NCBI GenBank assembly: GCA_052318935.1
Contig: JBQRKO010000011.1
Source of the DNA: Niallia sp052318935
GTDB taxonomy: Bacteria; Bacillota; Bacilli; Bacillales; Cytobacillaceae
Length of the DNA: 64,000 nt
Direction: 5' to 3' (one strand)
The notes beneath the pieces are model-generated. The model had not been told where the DNA came from. It ran no database searches and saw only the letters and a program-made list of their open reading frames with translations. Position numbers and translations under genes: made by a program. This document shows, in pieces, positions 44,903-51,994 of this stretch (position 1 is the stretch's first letter; every line of letters starts with the position of its first letter).

Positions 44903-45370
44903 ATGAGTAAAAAGAAAAAACATTCTCTTACAGATCATATTTTTGCAATCACAACTGTGTCTTTAATGTGTTTAGCTATCATTTTGGTACCTTTTTTGTT
45001 TTTTTACTTAGTAATATATACAGTGTCATTAACGTCAGATGTATATATAGATGCATTAAGTACATTTTCAACTATAAAAATCATCTTTCAATTCTTCGCT
45101 GTTACAGTGGTAGTAACTGGAATAGTAGATACTATATTTTCTAAAATATTAAATTTAAAAAAAGGATTTTGGGGATATATATCTGAAACACTTTTAATGT
45201 TTGCATTTTTTTATCTATATGTTATTGTTTATACTCTTGTATTTAATGACATCATAATCAAAGGCAAAGGTTACTTGTATGTTTCAGCTTTTTTATTGGT
45301 TTTATATTTGTTAATTCATGTTGTGTATATATTATCTAAAAAACTTCATACCATTATGGTGAAGAAATAA
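44903..45370 (+). CDS. Four-segment membrane protein, possibly YrvL-like
   Basis: 155 residues with hydrophobic segments near 14-42, 60-80, 90-115 and 122-145, ending in Lys-rich residues. Segments FFAVTVVVTGIVDTIFSKIL and SETLLMFAFFYLYVIVY loosely resemble YrvL (regulator of SigO-RsoA), a weak match. It is divergent from the secreted-protein gene with 116 bp between. An immunity or regulator role towards the neighbouring pair is possible but unproven. AAAGGAG precedes the ATG. Confidence 0.5.
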   Translation: MSKKKKHSLTDHIFAITTVSLMCLAIILVPFLFFYLVIYTVSLTSDVYIDALSTFSTIKIIFQFFAVTVVVTGIVDTIFSKILNLKKGFWGYISETLLMFAFFYLYVIVYTLVFNDIIIKGKGYLYVSAFLLVLYLLIHVVYILSKKLHTIMVKK

Positions 45371-45512
45371 TTAAAAGTACTGTTGGCTCTTATTCATAAC
45401 AAAAGTTGACCAAACTAGATAACTAGATGGAGATTCTTAATAATTTAGTACGATAAATATATAATTCTATCTTGCTTAAATCAAATACTGAAGTCTACTA
45501 ATCCACGCCAAA

Positions 45513-45548
45513 TAGGGCTTACTTCTCTTAGTTGAGAAGTAAGCCCTA
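45513..45548. other. Perfect 15-bp hairpin without U-run
   Basis: TAGGGCTTACTTCTC and GAGAAGTAAGCCCTA pair perfectly around TTAGTT. Neither strand has a real T-run after it, so it is an atypical terminator or a structural site between the membrane-protein gene and gerPF. The rest of this 300-bp gap shows nothing clear. Confidence 0.45.
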
Positions 45549-45671
45549 AATACGTAACGGAGGTGTAAACGAAGTTATTTCTTCTTAATATAAGGATAAA
45601 AAGCAAGTTACATAGCAGGTAAATTTTATCCGCACATTATATGGCAGGTGTAGCTCTGCCCCTTTTTCCAA

Positions 45672-45890
45672 TTAGTTATTGGCAACATTCGGCTGATCAA
45701 GAAGACTAGTATCAATATAATTGCTTGCACTTATACCATTATTTGTAATGATGAATGCTCCTGTGTTAGATGTTCCAGACCCTAATGTAGCTTTCGAATT
45801 TCCTTTTGGTGAAATAAATAGGGAGTCTCCAAACTGTACTACTCCATCTGTAACATTCACAATTTGTACCGGACCTACTATAGCTGGCAA
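45672..45890 (-). CDS. gerPF: Spore germination protein GerPF
   Basis: 72 residues, last gene of the gerP operon, a paralogue of GerPA (both start MPAIVG-VQIV and share GDS/ISPKGNSK). GerP proteins help germinants and other small molecules cross the spore coat. TTG start with AAGGAGG 8 nt upstream. All six genes are read on the minus strand in order PA to PF. Confidence 0.92.
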   Translation of the reverse strand: MPAIVGPVQIVNVTDGVVQFGDSLFISPKGNSKATLGSGTSNTGAFIITNNGISASNYIDTSLLDQPNVANN

Positions 45891-45913
45891 AATAATTCCT
45901 CCTTGTAAAAAAG

Positions 45914-46342
45914 TTAATTAAGCTGCCCATTAGCAGCTTGCAGTTTTATTAGGGAATCCCCATCTGGCTCTGCTTGTGGATTTGATAGCTGCCTAATATG
46001 TTTGATTCTTGTTTCTGCATATATATTCGCACAATTGCCAATTTGCAATAAAGAAGAAGCAGATACAGCAATAATATTAATATGTTTTACTTTAATAATA
46101 GGCTTCTTATTTTCAAATTGACATTGAATATCTTCCTGTATAGGTGGAAGTGGGATTGGTTCAAAAAAAACGGGGTAGTCATTAAACGAGCCTTCTATCC
46201 CGTAAAATAGTTTTTTTTGCCTTTGTACTGCTAATGCCCGAGAAGATGCCTGAAAGTAGGAGGCATCCCCGATCTCAAAAAAAGAAGAAAAAGAAAGAAT
46301 GTTTAAGTTTATATGATCGACAACAGAAGTTCTTTCTAACAT
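45914..46342 (-). CDS. gerPE: Spore germination protein GerPE
   Basis: 142 residues, with RTSVVDHINLNILSFSSFFEIGDA at the N-terminus and repeated I-x-V-S-A-S-S-x-x-Q-I-G-N motifs, typical of GerPE. It lies two bases after gerPD. The spore coat permeability role is inferred from the family. Confidence 0.88.
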   Translation of the reverse strand: MLERTSVVDHINLNILSFSSFFEIGDASYFQASSRALAVQRQKKLFYGIEGSFNDYPVFFEPIPLPPIQEDIQCQFENKKPIIKVKHINIIAVSASSLLQIGNCANIYAETRIKHIRQLSNPQAEPDGDSLIKLQAANGQLN

Positions 46343-46344
46343 AA

Positions 46345-46524
46345 TTATCCTTTCGGGAACAACGGAACAAATGGACCGATAATTAACGATTCAGCAGGAG
46401 TATCAAAAGTGGAAGCAAGTTGAATCGTTTGTGTATCGCCAATTAAACAGATGGACGAACTGGAAACCCCGACAATTCGAATCTCTCCAACTTGTAAATC
46501 TCGATTATAAACTTGAAAGTTCAT
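46345..46524 (-). CDS. gerPD: Spore germination protein GerPD
   Basis: 59 residues: MNFQVYNRDLQVGEIRIVG, then SSSSICLIGDTQTI and IGPFVPL. The size and the SSS-x-x-x-IGD motif identify GerPD. The ribosome binding site AAGGGGAGA lies inside the end of gerPC, and the stop is two bases before the gerPE ATG. It is too short for many gene finders' cut-off but is clearly a gene. Confidence 0.88.
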   Translation of the reverse strand: MNFQVYNRDLQVGEIRIVGVSSSSICLIGDTQTIQLASTFDTPAESLIIGPFVPLFPKG

Positions 46525-46529
46525 TCGTC

Positions 46530-47135
46530 TTATCTCCCCTTCATGTTTTCTGGAATATTACTTAAAAATAAATGAACCCCATTGATCATCTCTTCCTTTA
46601 ATGAGGCAATAATTTTTTCAGAAAATATCTTTGGATCTTCTTCATTTGATCGTTGCTGCTGTTGAAGATAATAGGTTATTCTCGTTTGCAATTGTTTTGT
46701 AATATCTTCTTGAATAAAAGTGATATACGCTTCATCCGCTTCCAGCCCAAGTTCTTTCTGTTTATTGATAATAATTTCAGGCAATTCCAATTGAATAAAT
46801 TGATGCATGGCTTCTTCTATTTCCATGGAACGGGTCAGTACTTGTTTCGGATCAGGTGATGGATAATAGGAACCTTTTTGATTAACAGTTAACTCTTCAA
46901 TTTTCTCTAAATCTGCAGGGTTGAGGCCAATGTTTAATGTTCCTTCTAACGTTTCAACTTTTAACTGATCAAAGCTATAATCAATCCGATCAATATGAAC
47001 AGAAGGTTTTTCTTTTATCAATGTTAGCTCATTCGTTAATGCAGCAACGGTTTGTTCTAACTTCTTTATCCTTCCTTCAAGGTATTGTAAGTAGGAACGC
47101 ATCTTTTCACTGTATTGGTAAAAATCTTGGGACAT
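46530..47135 (-). CDS. gerPC: Spore germination protein GerPC
   Basis: 201 residues, the largest of the gerP products. The N-terminal coiled coil YLQYLEGRIKKLEQTVAALTNEL precedes HIDRIDYSFDQLKVETLEGTLNIGL, a GerPC hallmark. GAGGTCTCCTTT-type purine-rich sequence lies before the start (read on the minus strand AAAGGAGGT). It is part of the operon with 5-18 bp gaps. Confidence 0.88.
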   Translation of the reverse strand: MSQDFYQYSEKMRSYLQYLEGRIKKLEQTVAALTNELTLIKEKPSVHIDRIDYSFDQLKVETLEGTLNIGLNPADLEKIEELTVNQKGSYYPSPDPKQVLTRSMEIEEAMHQFIQLELPEIIINKQKELGLEADEAYITFIQEDITKQLQTRITYYLQQQQRSNEEDPKIFSEKIIASLKEEMINGVHLFLSNIPENMKGR

Positions 47136-47152
47136 AAAGGAGACCTCCTTTG

Positions 47153-47380
47153 TTACGGTGCTTGTAAAGGAACAGAAGGTGCATACATTAAACCTTGTTC
47201 GGCCCCGGGTTCAACTTCTCCAGGATATTCAGGAGCTGCCTCGGTAAAACCTCCTGTATTATATAAATAAGAAGCTGGCTTAATAATCCCTGCACTGCCT
47301 ACTTGAAAAACAGAAGAGTTCGTTATCCCGCCAATTTTAATCGTATTGATCGTAATTGACTGTTGTATAAAATAATTCAT
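47153..47380 (-). CDS. gerPB: Spore germination protein GerPB
   Basis: 75 residues starting MNYFIQQSITINTIKIGGITNSSVFQVGSAG, matching GerPB. The ATG at 47380 has AAAGGTGATG before it. The open frame runs 20 codons further into a family C repeat, which is not part of the protein. The C-terminal part is Pro/Glu/Gly-rich. Confidence 0.88.
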   Translation of the reverse strand: MNYFIQQSITINTIKIGGITNSSVFQVGSAGIIKPASYLYNTGGFTEAAPEYPGEVEPGAEQGLMYAPSVPLQAP

Positions 47381-47404
47381 CCACATCACCTTTAATTCTT
47401 TTAT

Positions 47405-47486
47405 TAATATGTGTTCAAAAAGGGAACAAATTAGAAGCAAGCCAACGAAGAGATTCGCCGCTTATTATTTGGTGACTATTTAAACA
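47405..47486 (-). repeat. Family C repeat, shortened, inside gerP operon
   Basis: On the minus strand it reads ATAAGCGGCGAATCTCTTCG, then TTGGCTTGCTTCTAATTTGT and CCTTTTTGAACACA. The central part of the full copies (34.4 and 56.2 kb) is deleted. It separates gerPA and gerPB by about 110 bp. No T-run was created, so transcription may pass, but an RNA hairpin is expected. Confidence 0.65.
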
Positions 47487-47492
47487 TCCTTA

Positions 47493-47714
47493 TTAAGCGT
47501 TCAAATAGTTGCCTTGATCGACTCCATCATTATCAAATGTATTGGTTGAGCTTTGATAATTGGTTATATTTAATCCATCTCCCGTATTAAAAGAACCAGA
47601 TCCGGAAAACGTTTTGGCGTTAGAGATGGGCATCATTTTATAGACGTCTCCAATATTAAAAATAGAACTGCTCCCAACGGAAATTACTTGAGCCACTCCA
47701 ACAATAGCTGGCAT
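47493..47714 (-). CDS. gerPA: Spore germination protein GerPA
   Basis: 73 residues from the ATG at 47714 (MPAIVGVAQVISVGSSSIFNIGD). AAAGG lies 9 nt before; the upstream ATG three codons earlier is too close to it. First gene of the operon. Shares the MPAIVG start and repeated polar turns with GerPF. Confidence 0.9.
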   Translation of the reverse strand: MPAIVGVAQVISVGSSSIFNIGDVYKMMPISNAKTFSGSGSFNTGDGLNITNYQSSTNTFDNDGVDQGNYLNA

Positions 47715-47744
47715 GATCAACATCCTTTACATAAGATTCTTCTA

Positions 47745-47772
47745 CATACTATGTTGAGCATCTAGAGTGGTG
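47745..47772 (-). promoter_or_regulatory. Candidate sigma-K promoter of gerP
   Basis: On the minus strand AC and CATAGTATG are separated by 16 nt, close to the mother-cell sigma-K pattern (AC, then CATA with TA). The -10 lies about 30 bp before gerPA. gerP is expressed late in the mother cell in B. subtilis, which fits. Confidence 0.5.
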
Positions 47773-47861
47773 ATACATTCGCCTAAATCAAATTATGTTC
47801 TCAAGTTAAGCTTATTCAATGAAAAGCTTGGACTATTACAAAAAGAAGGTATTTTATGAAA

Positions 47862-48071
47862 GTTGTTTTCTAAAAGTTTGTTGTTTTTGAATAAAATAAT
47901 AAACATGACTGAAGCACTGAGCAGTCTGAATACACGTAGACTCCTGCAGGAAAAGCGAGAAAGACGAGACCCCACAGGAGCATAGCGACGAGGAGGATCG
48001 GCACTCGTCCGCGGAAAGCGAAGTGTATTCAGGCTGCGGGGTAAATAACAACAATCTATACGAAAAGAGCG
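47862..48071 (-). repeat. Family A MITE-like element with 9-bp TSD
   Basis: About 210 bp from GTTGTTTTCTAAAAG to CTATACGAAAAGAGC. TTTATGAAA stands on both sides (47853-47861 and 48072-48080). It lies between the gerP promoter and lemA. The rest of the gap shows no gene. Confidence 0.85.
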
Positions 48072-48250
48072 TTTATGAAAGAGGTTTAATAGAAAATTTG
48101 CACGATGAAATAGAAGAAAGAAAAAGACAGTTGTGTGGGAATAGTAAAAAAGGGGAATAATGATAAATATTTAATAAGCAGAAAAAGGTAGTCTATATTT
48201 TTATCTCATTACATATAAAGCAAATAGAGAAAGGAATGGGAGTGTTCAAC

Positions 48251-48826
48251 TTGAAGAAAAAATTTAGTGGAATGGTCATTGCTCTCGTAATACTTGTTGT
48301 GTTAGTAATTATCATTATGTCGAGTTATAACGGGTTTGTAAATGCAGAAGAGAATGTAGATCAGTCGTATGCCCAAATCGAAAACCAGCTTCAAAGAAGA
48401 CTAGATTTAATTCCGAATCTTGTGAGTACGGTGAAAGGGTATGCTTCCCATGAAAAAGAAGTCATTGCCTCTATTTCGGATGCCCGTGCAAGATTGGCTG
48501 GAGCAGATTCTCCTCAAGAAGAAGCAACGGCAAATGCTGACTTATCGAACGCCTTAAGCCGGTTATTAGTTGTTGTTGAAAACTATCCGAATTTGAAAGC
48601 AGATCAACAGTTTACGCAGTTAATGGATGAATTATCAGGAACAGAAAACAGAATTGCTGTTGCGAGAAAAGATTATAATGAACAAGTTGCATCTTATAAT
48701 AAAAAAGTGAAAAGATTCCCAGGTGTCATTATGGCAAGAATAACTGGCTTTGATGAAAAGGAATACTTTAAGGCGAATCCAGAAGCAGAAAAAACACCAA
48801 AAGTCGATTTTGGAGGCAATGGATAA
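48251..48826 (+). CDS. lemA: LemA family protein
   Basis: About 191 residues, with an N-terminal transmembrane anchor (VIALVILVVLVIIIMSSY) and a LemA four-helix domain (NAEENVDQSYAQIENQLQRRLDLIPNLVSTVKGYASHEKEV...GTENRIAVARKDYNEQV). LemA proteins occur with TPM-domain proteins, as here. The TTG at 48251 is preferred, with GGGAGTG 6-7 nt upstream; the in-frame ATG at 48236 is only a few bases after its own site. Its stop overlaps the next start by one base (TAATG). Function unknown. Confidence 0.88.
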   Translation: MKKKFSGMVIALVILVVLVIIIMSSYNGFVNAEENVDQSYAQIENQLQRRLDLIPNLVSTVKGYASHEKEVIASISDARARLAGADSPQEEATANADLSNALSRLLVVVENYPNLKADQQFTQLMDELSGTENRIAVARKDYNEQVASYNKKVKRFPGVIMARITGFDEKEYFKANPEAEKTPKVDFGGNG

Positions 48827-49569
48827 TGACTTCTAAGTTATTTTCCGCTTTTCTTTCCATCGTCTTTTTTTGCTGCATTAGTGGAAATGTATTAGCAGCA
48901 AGCAACGAAATTCCAAAACCAATAGGCGACATATATGTTCAAGATTTTGCGAATCTATTAAGCAAGGCAGAAAAGCAGGAATTAAACCATATCGGGCGAT
49001 CGCTGGAAGAACAAACAACGGCACAAGTAGCTATTTTAACCGTACAAACAACAGAAGAAAAAACAATAGAAGAATTTGCAAATGAAGCTTTTCGCCAATA
49101 TGGAATTGGCAATAAACAAAAAAACAATGGTGTTTTGCTTGTACTGGCAACGGAAGATAAGAAGGTAAGAATAGAAGTAGGCTATGGGTTGGAAGGAAGA
49201 ATTCCCGATGGAAAAGCCGGAAGAATTTTAGATGAATATACATTGCCTTATTTAAAAAATCAGGAGCCAAATAAAGCAATAACAGAAACATATAAAGTGC
49301 TCGTGAAGGAAGTATACGCCGAATACGGCATAGATGATCAGCAATTGAAAGCGGAAAAGCCAGCTGAAACGAATGATTTTCCAATGTGGCTCATTATTAT
49401 AATCGTGATAATTGTGTTGTTTATCGATATTAAATTTTTTGGAGGAGCATTCTCTTACATGATTCTTTCCATCCTTTCCCGCGGTGGCGGAAGAGGCGGG
49501 GGTGGCGGAGGTCCACAAGGTGGTGGAGGTGGATCTTCAGGAGGCGGCGGTGCGAGTAGGGGTTGGTGA
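48826..49569 (+). CDS. TPM domain protein (YgcG-like)
   Basis: 247 residues. Signal peptide (LFSAFLSIVFFCCISGNVLA), then a TPM/DUF477 domain (VQDFANLLSKAEKQELNHI...AILTV, NNGVLLVLATEDKKVRIEVGYGLEGRIPDGKAGRIL) facing outside. A transmembrane segment follows near 183-200, and a Gly-rich C-terminus (GRGGGGGGPQ...SSGGGGASRGW). It is coupled to lemA. Such pairs may act in membrane protein quality control. A terminator overlaps the 3' end. Confidence 0.87.
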   Translation: MTSKLFSAFLSIVFFCCISGNVLAASNEIPKPIGDIYVQDFANLLSKAEKQELNHIGRSLEEQTTAQVAILTVQTTEEKTIEEFANEAFRQYGIGNKQKNNGVLLVLATEDKKVRIEVGYGLEGRIPDGKAGRILDEYTLPYLKNQEPNKAITETYKVLVKEVYAEYGIDDQQLKAEKPAETNDFPMWLIIIIVIIVLFIDIKFFGGAFSYMILSILSRGGGRGGGGGGPQGGGGGSSGGGGASRGW

Positions 49570-49587
49570 CATTTTTATTTATTAGCG

Positions 49588-49615
49588 GACCAAATCAATT
49601 TGATTTGGTCTTTTC
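49588..49615 (+). terminator. Terminator of lemA operon
   Basis: GACCAAATCAA pairs with TTGATTTGGTC and TTTTC follows. It precedes the 51-bp tandem array. Confidence 0.85.
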
Positions 49616-49619
49616 TAAT

Positions 49620-49876
49620 CGTGGACAAAATAAAGGAAAAGAACTAAGTTTTGTCTTTGAGATAGCTAATGAAGGACAAAATAAAGGAAAAAGAACCAGT
49701 TTTGTCCTTGAGAAAGCTTATGAAGGACAAAATAAAGGAAAAAGAACCAGTTTTGTCCTTGAGAAAGCTTATGAAGGACAAAACAAGGGAAAAAGAGTCA
49801 AGTTTTGTCTTTGAGACGACTTATGAAGGACAAAACAAAGGAAAAAGAACCAGTTTTTGTCTTTGAGAAAGCTTAT
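49620..49876 (+). repeat. Five tandem 50-52 bp repeats with inner dyad
   Basis: Units start at 49620, 49671, 49722, 49773 and 49825. Each reads GAAGGACAAAA-TAAAGG...CAGTTTTGTC-TTTGAGA...CTTAT, so GGACAAAA and TTTTGTCC form an 8-bp stem in each unit. Units 2 and 3 are identical. An open frame of 17-residue repeats runs through on the plus strand, because 51 is a multiple of three, but it has no ribosome binding site and unit 4 breaks the phase by one base, so coding is doubtful. Confidence 0.85.
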
Positions 49877-50034
49877 GAAGATAGATGAATAATACAAGAT
49901 AGGATGAACATAGTGTTATATTGCGTGGACAAAAAACGATAGTAGCTGTTATCCTGCAAATTATTACATTAATTGTATAGTTGGTTCCTGTAATGGTTAT
50001 CTGTACATAAGATTCTATGAAGGGGCTGGTCAAC

Positions 50035-50214
50035 TTGAATCGAAATAAAAATATGCCTCTAATCATGTTGTCTTGTATTTTCTTATTAATATTTCTTATT
50101 GTGAATGCGATACGCCACATTAAAATCTATATTGTGTATAGTTCTGGTGTTGGTCCTTTTATAATGATTGGGATTGTGTTTGTGATTATTATCGTTCTTT
50201 TTGTTAAGCGTTAA
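50035..50214 (+). CDS. Small membrane protein, unknown
   Basis: 59 residues from a TTG at 50035, with AAGGGG 8 nt upstream; the longer frame starts at 50017. Two hydrophobic segments (MPLIMLSCIFLLIFLIVNAI and FIMIGIVFVIIIVLFV) with a short HIKIY loop. No family recognised. It lies alone between the tandem array and a terminator. Confidence 0.55.
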   Translation: MNRNKNMPLIMLSCIFLLIFLIVNAIRHIKIYIVYSSGVGPFIMIGIVFVIIIVLFVKR

Positions 50215-50249
50215 ATGAAATGTCAAAGGGAGAGTTTTTTAATGATAAA

Positions 50250-50294
50250 GAAAGATCCATGGAGGCACAGAAACATCTCCATGGATCTTTTCTC
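50250..50294. terminator. Bidirectional terminator
   Basis: AAAGATCCATGGAG pairs with CTCCATGGATCTTT. T-rich runs follow both ways. It serves the small membrane gene and the convergent AraC gene. Confidence 0.88.
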
Positions 50295-50305
50295 ATTTTT
50301 CACTC

Positions 50306-51181
50306 TTATCTTTTTACAATCGGTATCCATATTTCACTTTTAAAAGTCGATGAAGTTACGTCTTTATCTTGATTCCACAAGATTTCAGGACCTTCACTTT
50401 GTTCATAATTGGAAGATGGAAACCACTCCGAATAAATGCGTCCCCAAACATTTTGCAGCGTATCAGGAAATGGCCCAACCGCCTCGAATACTGCCCATGT
50501 AGAGGCAGGAACTTCAAGCAGTGTAAGGTGTTCCGGACATTCCTTTGTTGTTGCAACACCAATATAGTGATCAAGTTCTCCTTTTTCTTCCATTCGGCCT
50601 TCAGAAAAGTTCGTGGATGCACTAAGCAGTCCGATAGGCTCAACATTAGAAAGTTGTTTCAGGTGATGGATTGTTTCATCATCTAAGCTTTTCCACATTG
50701 AAGCAATCTCTGGATTAACCCCATTGAAAATAATCGGTACTCTTTGCTTTATTCCAATGATACGAAACGCCTCTTTTTCTTCTATTCGATAGTTCATTTC
50801 ACTGCCTCCTTTAATCGATAACTGGAACGTCATTCGTGGGTATGCTTTGAGTGAATGGCTGTTATTTCTTGCTTCTGAAGGTGTTAAGCCATGCAAATGT
50901 TGAAAAGCTCTTGCGAAAGAATCTGCTGAGTTGTATCCATATTTTATCGCAATATCAATCACTTTTATGTTCCTATCTTTAAGCTCAAATGCAGCAAGCG
51001 TAAGTCGTCTGCGGCGGATATATTCGGATAGTGAAATGCCTGCAAGGAAGGAAAACATCCTTTTAAAATGATATTCAGAGCAGACAGCGATCCTTGCCAC
51101 TTCTTTAAAGTTAATATCGTTCGTCAGGTTTTCTTCTATATATTGTATTGCCCCATTCATGTTCTTAAGCAAATCCATCAT
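50306..51181 (-). CDS. AraC family regulator with GyrI-like domain
   Basis: About 291 residues. The N-terminal two HTH motifs are NDINFKEVARIAVCSEYHFKRMFSFLAGISLSEYI and NIKVIDIAIKYGYNSADSFARAFQHLHGLTPSEARN. The C-terminal part, after MNYRIEEKEAFRIIGI, is an effector-binding (GyrI-like) domain (WAVFEAVGPFPDTLQNVWGRIYSEWFPSSNYE). Such regulators respond to small hydrophobic or cationic compounds and often control drug exporters. GAAGGAGGTCAT stands directly before ATG-ATG (51181/51178). The target genes are not apparent nearby. Confidence 0.82.
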   Translation of the reverse strand: MMDLLKNMNGAIQYIEENLTNDINFKEVARIAVCSEYHFKRMFSFLAGISLSEYIRRRRLTLAAFELKDRNIKVIDIAIKYGYNSADSFARAFQHLHGLTPSEARNNSHSLKAYPRMTFQLSIKGGSEMNYRIEEKEAFRIIGIKQRVPIIFNGVNPEIASMWKSLDDETIHHLKQLSNVEPIGLLSASTNFSEGRMEEKGELDHYIGVATTKECPEHLTLLEVPASTWAVFEAVGPFPDTLQNVWGRIYSEWFPSSNYEQSEGPEILWNQDKDVTSSTFKSEIWIPIVKR

Positions 51182-51397
51182 ATGACCTCCTTCATCAATA
51201 GAATAGCAGCTATAGAGTAGTTCCATCCGACATTTCATGCCAAATTATGTAGGTTGGATGGTTATTAATTATTTTAATGCACTAACTTACAGTATTTCAA
51301 AAAAATGAAGCATCATCGCTAATATTCAATTTATATGAGAGTCTCATTAGAAGACTTATGTAGTAAACTAATCAGAAATAATGAAATTAAAAAAATT

Positions 51398-51427
51398 TGA
51401 AACTTTTTCACCAGGCATTCGCTCTAA
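51398..51427 (+). promoter_or_regulatory. ECF-type promoter of the sigma operon
   Basis: TGAAAC (51398-51403) and CGCTCTAA are separated by 16 bp, a pattern near the ECF sigma consensus (TGAAAC, CGTC). It lies about 20 bp before the ECF sigma gene. This suggests the sigma factor activates its own operon. Confidence 0.55.
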
Positions 51428-51448
51428 TAAGCGAAAGGAGGTTAAAAC

Positions 51449-51994
51449 ATGAATGAAATAAAGCTTATTAAAAAGGCAATGAAGGGAAATAAAAAGGCTT
51501 TTGAAAAACTTCTTGTTATACATAGTGATCAATTGTATCGATCGGCGTACTTATATGTTGGAAATCGTGAAGATGCTTTAGATGTGGTGCAAGAGACAGC
51601 TTTTAAAGCAATGTTAGCAATTGCTCAATTAAAAAATGAACATTACTTTTTAACCTGGTTAACAAAAATTCTAATTCATTGTTCCTATGATGTGTTAAAA
51701 AAGAAAAAACAAGAAATTCCCATCGACAAAATGATGGAGTTGGCTTCGGAGGGAAAGGAAAAAGGCGAGGAGCGTTTAGATTTATTGGAGGCAATCAATC
51801 AGTTAAATGAAAACTATAAAAATGCTATTATTCTTTTTTATTTTCAGGATCTCCCAATTAATGAAGTCGCTAAAGTTATGAACATCCCAGAAAATACAGT
51901 GAAAACATATTTGAGTCGAGGAAAAGAACGGTTAAAAAAGTTATTAGGAGGGAGGAATTATAATGGAAAAGAAATTACTTCAAAAAGCATATGA
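51449..51994 (+). CDS. ECF-type RNA polymerase sigma factor
   Basis: 181 residues with sigma-2 (KKAFEKLLVIHSDQLYRSAYLYVGNREDALDVVQETAFKAM) and sigma-4 (LNENYKNAIILFYFQDLPINEVAKVMNIPENTVKTYLSRGKERLKKLL) regions. AAAGGAGG precedes the ATG. It overlaps the following anti-sigma gene by 32 bp. An ECF sigma factor of a stress-response type; which stress is unknown. An ECF promoter lies directly upstream. Confidence 0.88.
   Translation: MNEIKLIKKAMKGNKKAFEKLLVIHSDQLYRSAYLYVGNREDALDVVQETAFKAMLAIAQLKNEHYFLTWLTKILIHCSYDVLKKKKQEIPIDKMMELASEGKEKGEERLDLLEAINQLNENYKNAIILFYFQDLPINEVAKVMNIPENTVKTYLSRGKERLKKLLGGRNYNGKEITSKSI

Noticed and set aside
49563..49814. 83-codon frame of 17-residue repeats
   Set aside because: No ribosome site, overlap with a terminator, and the phase breaks at unit 4; better explained as non-coding tandem DNA.
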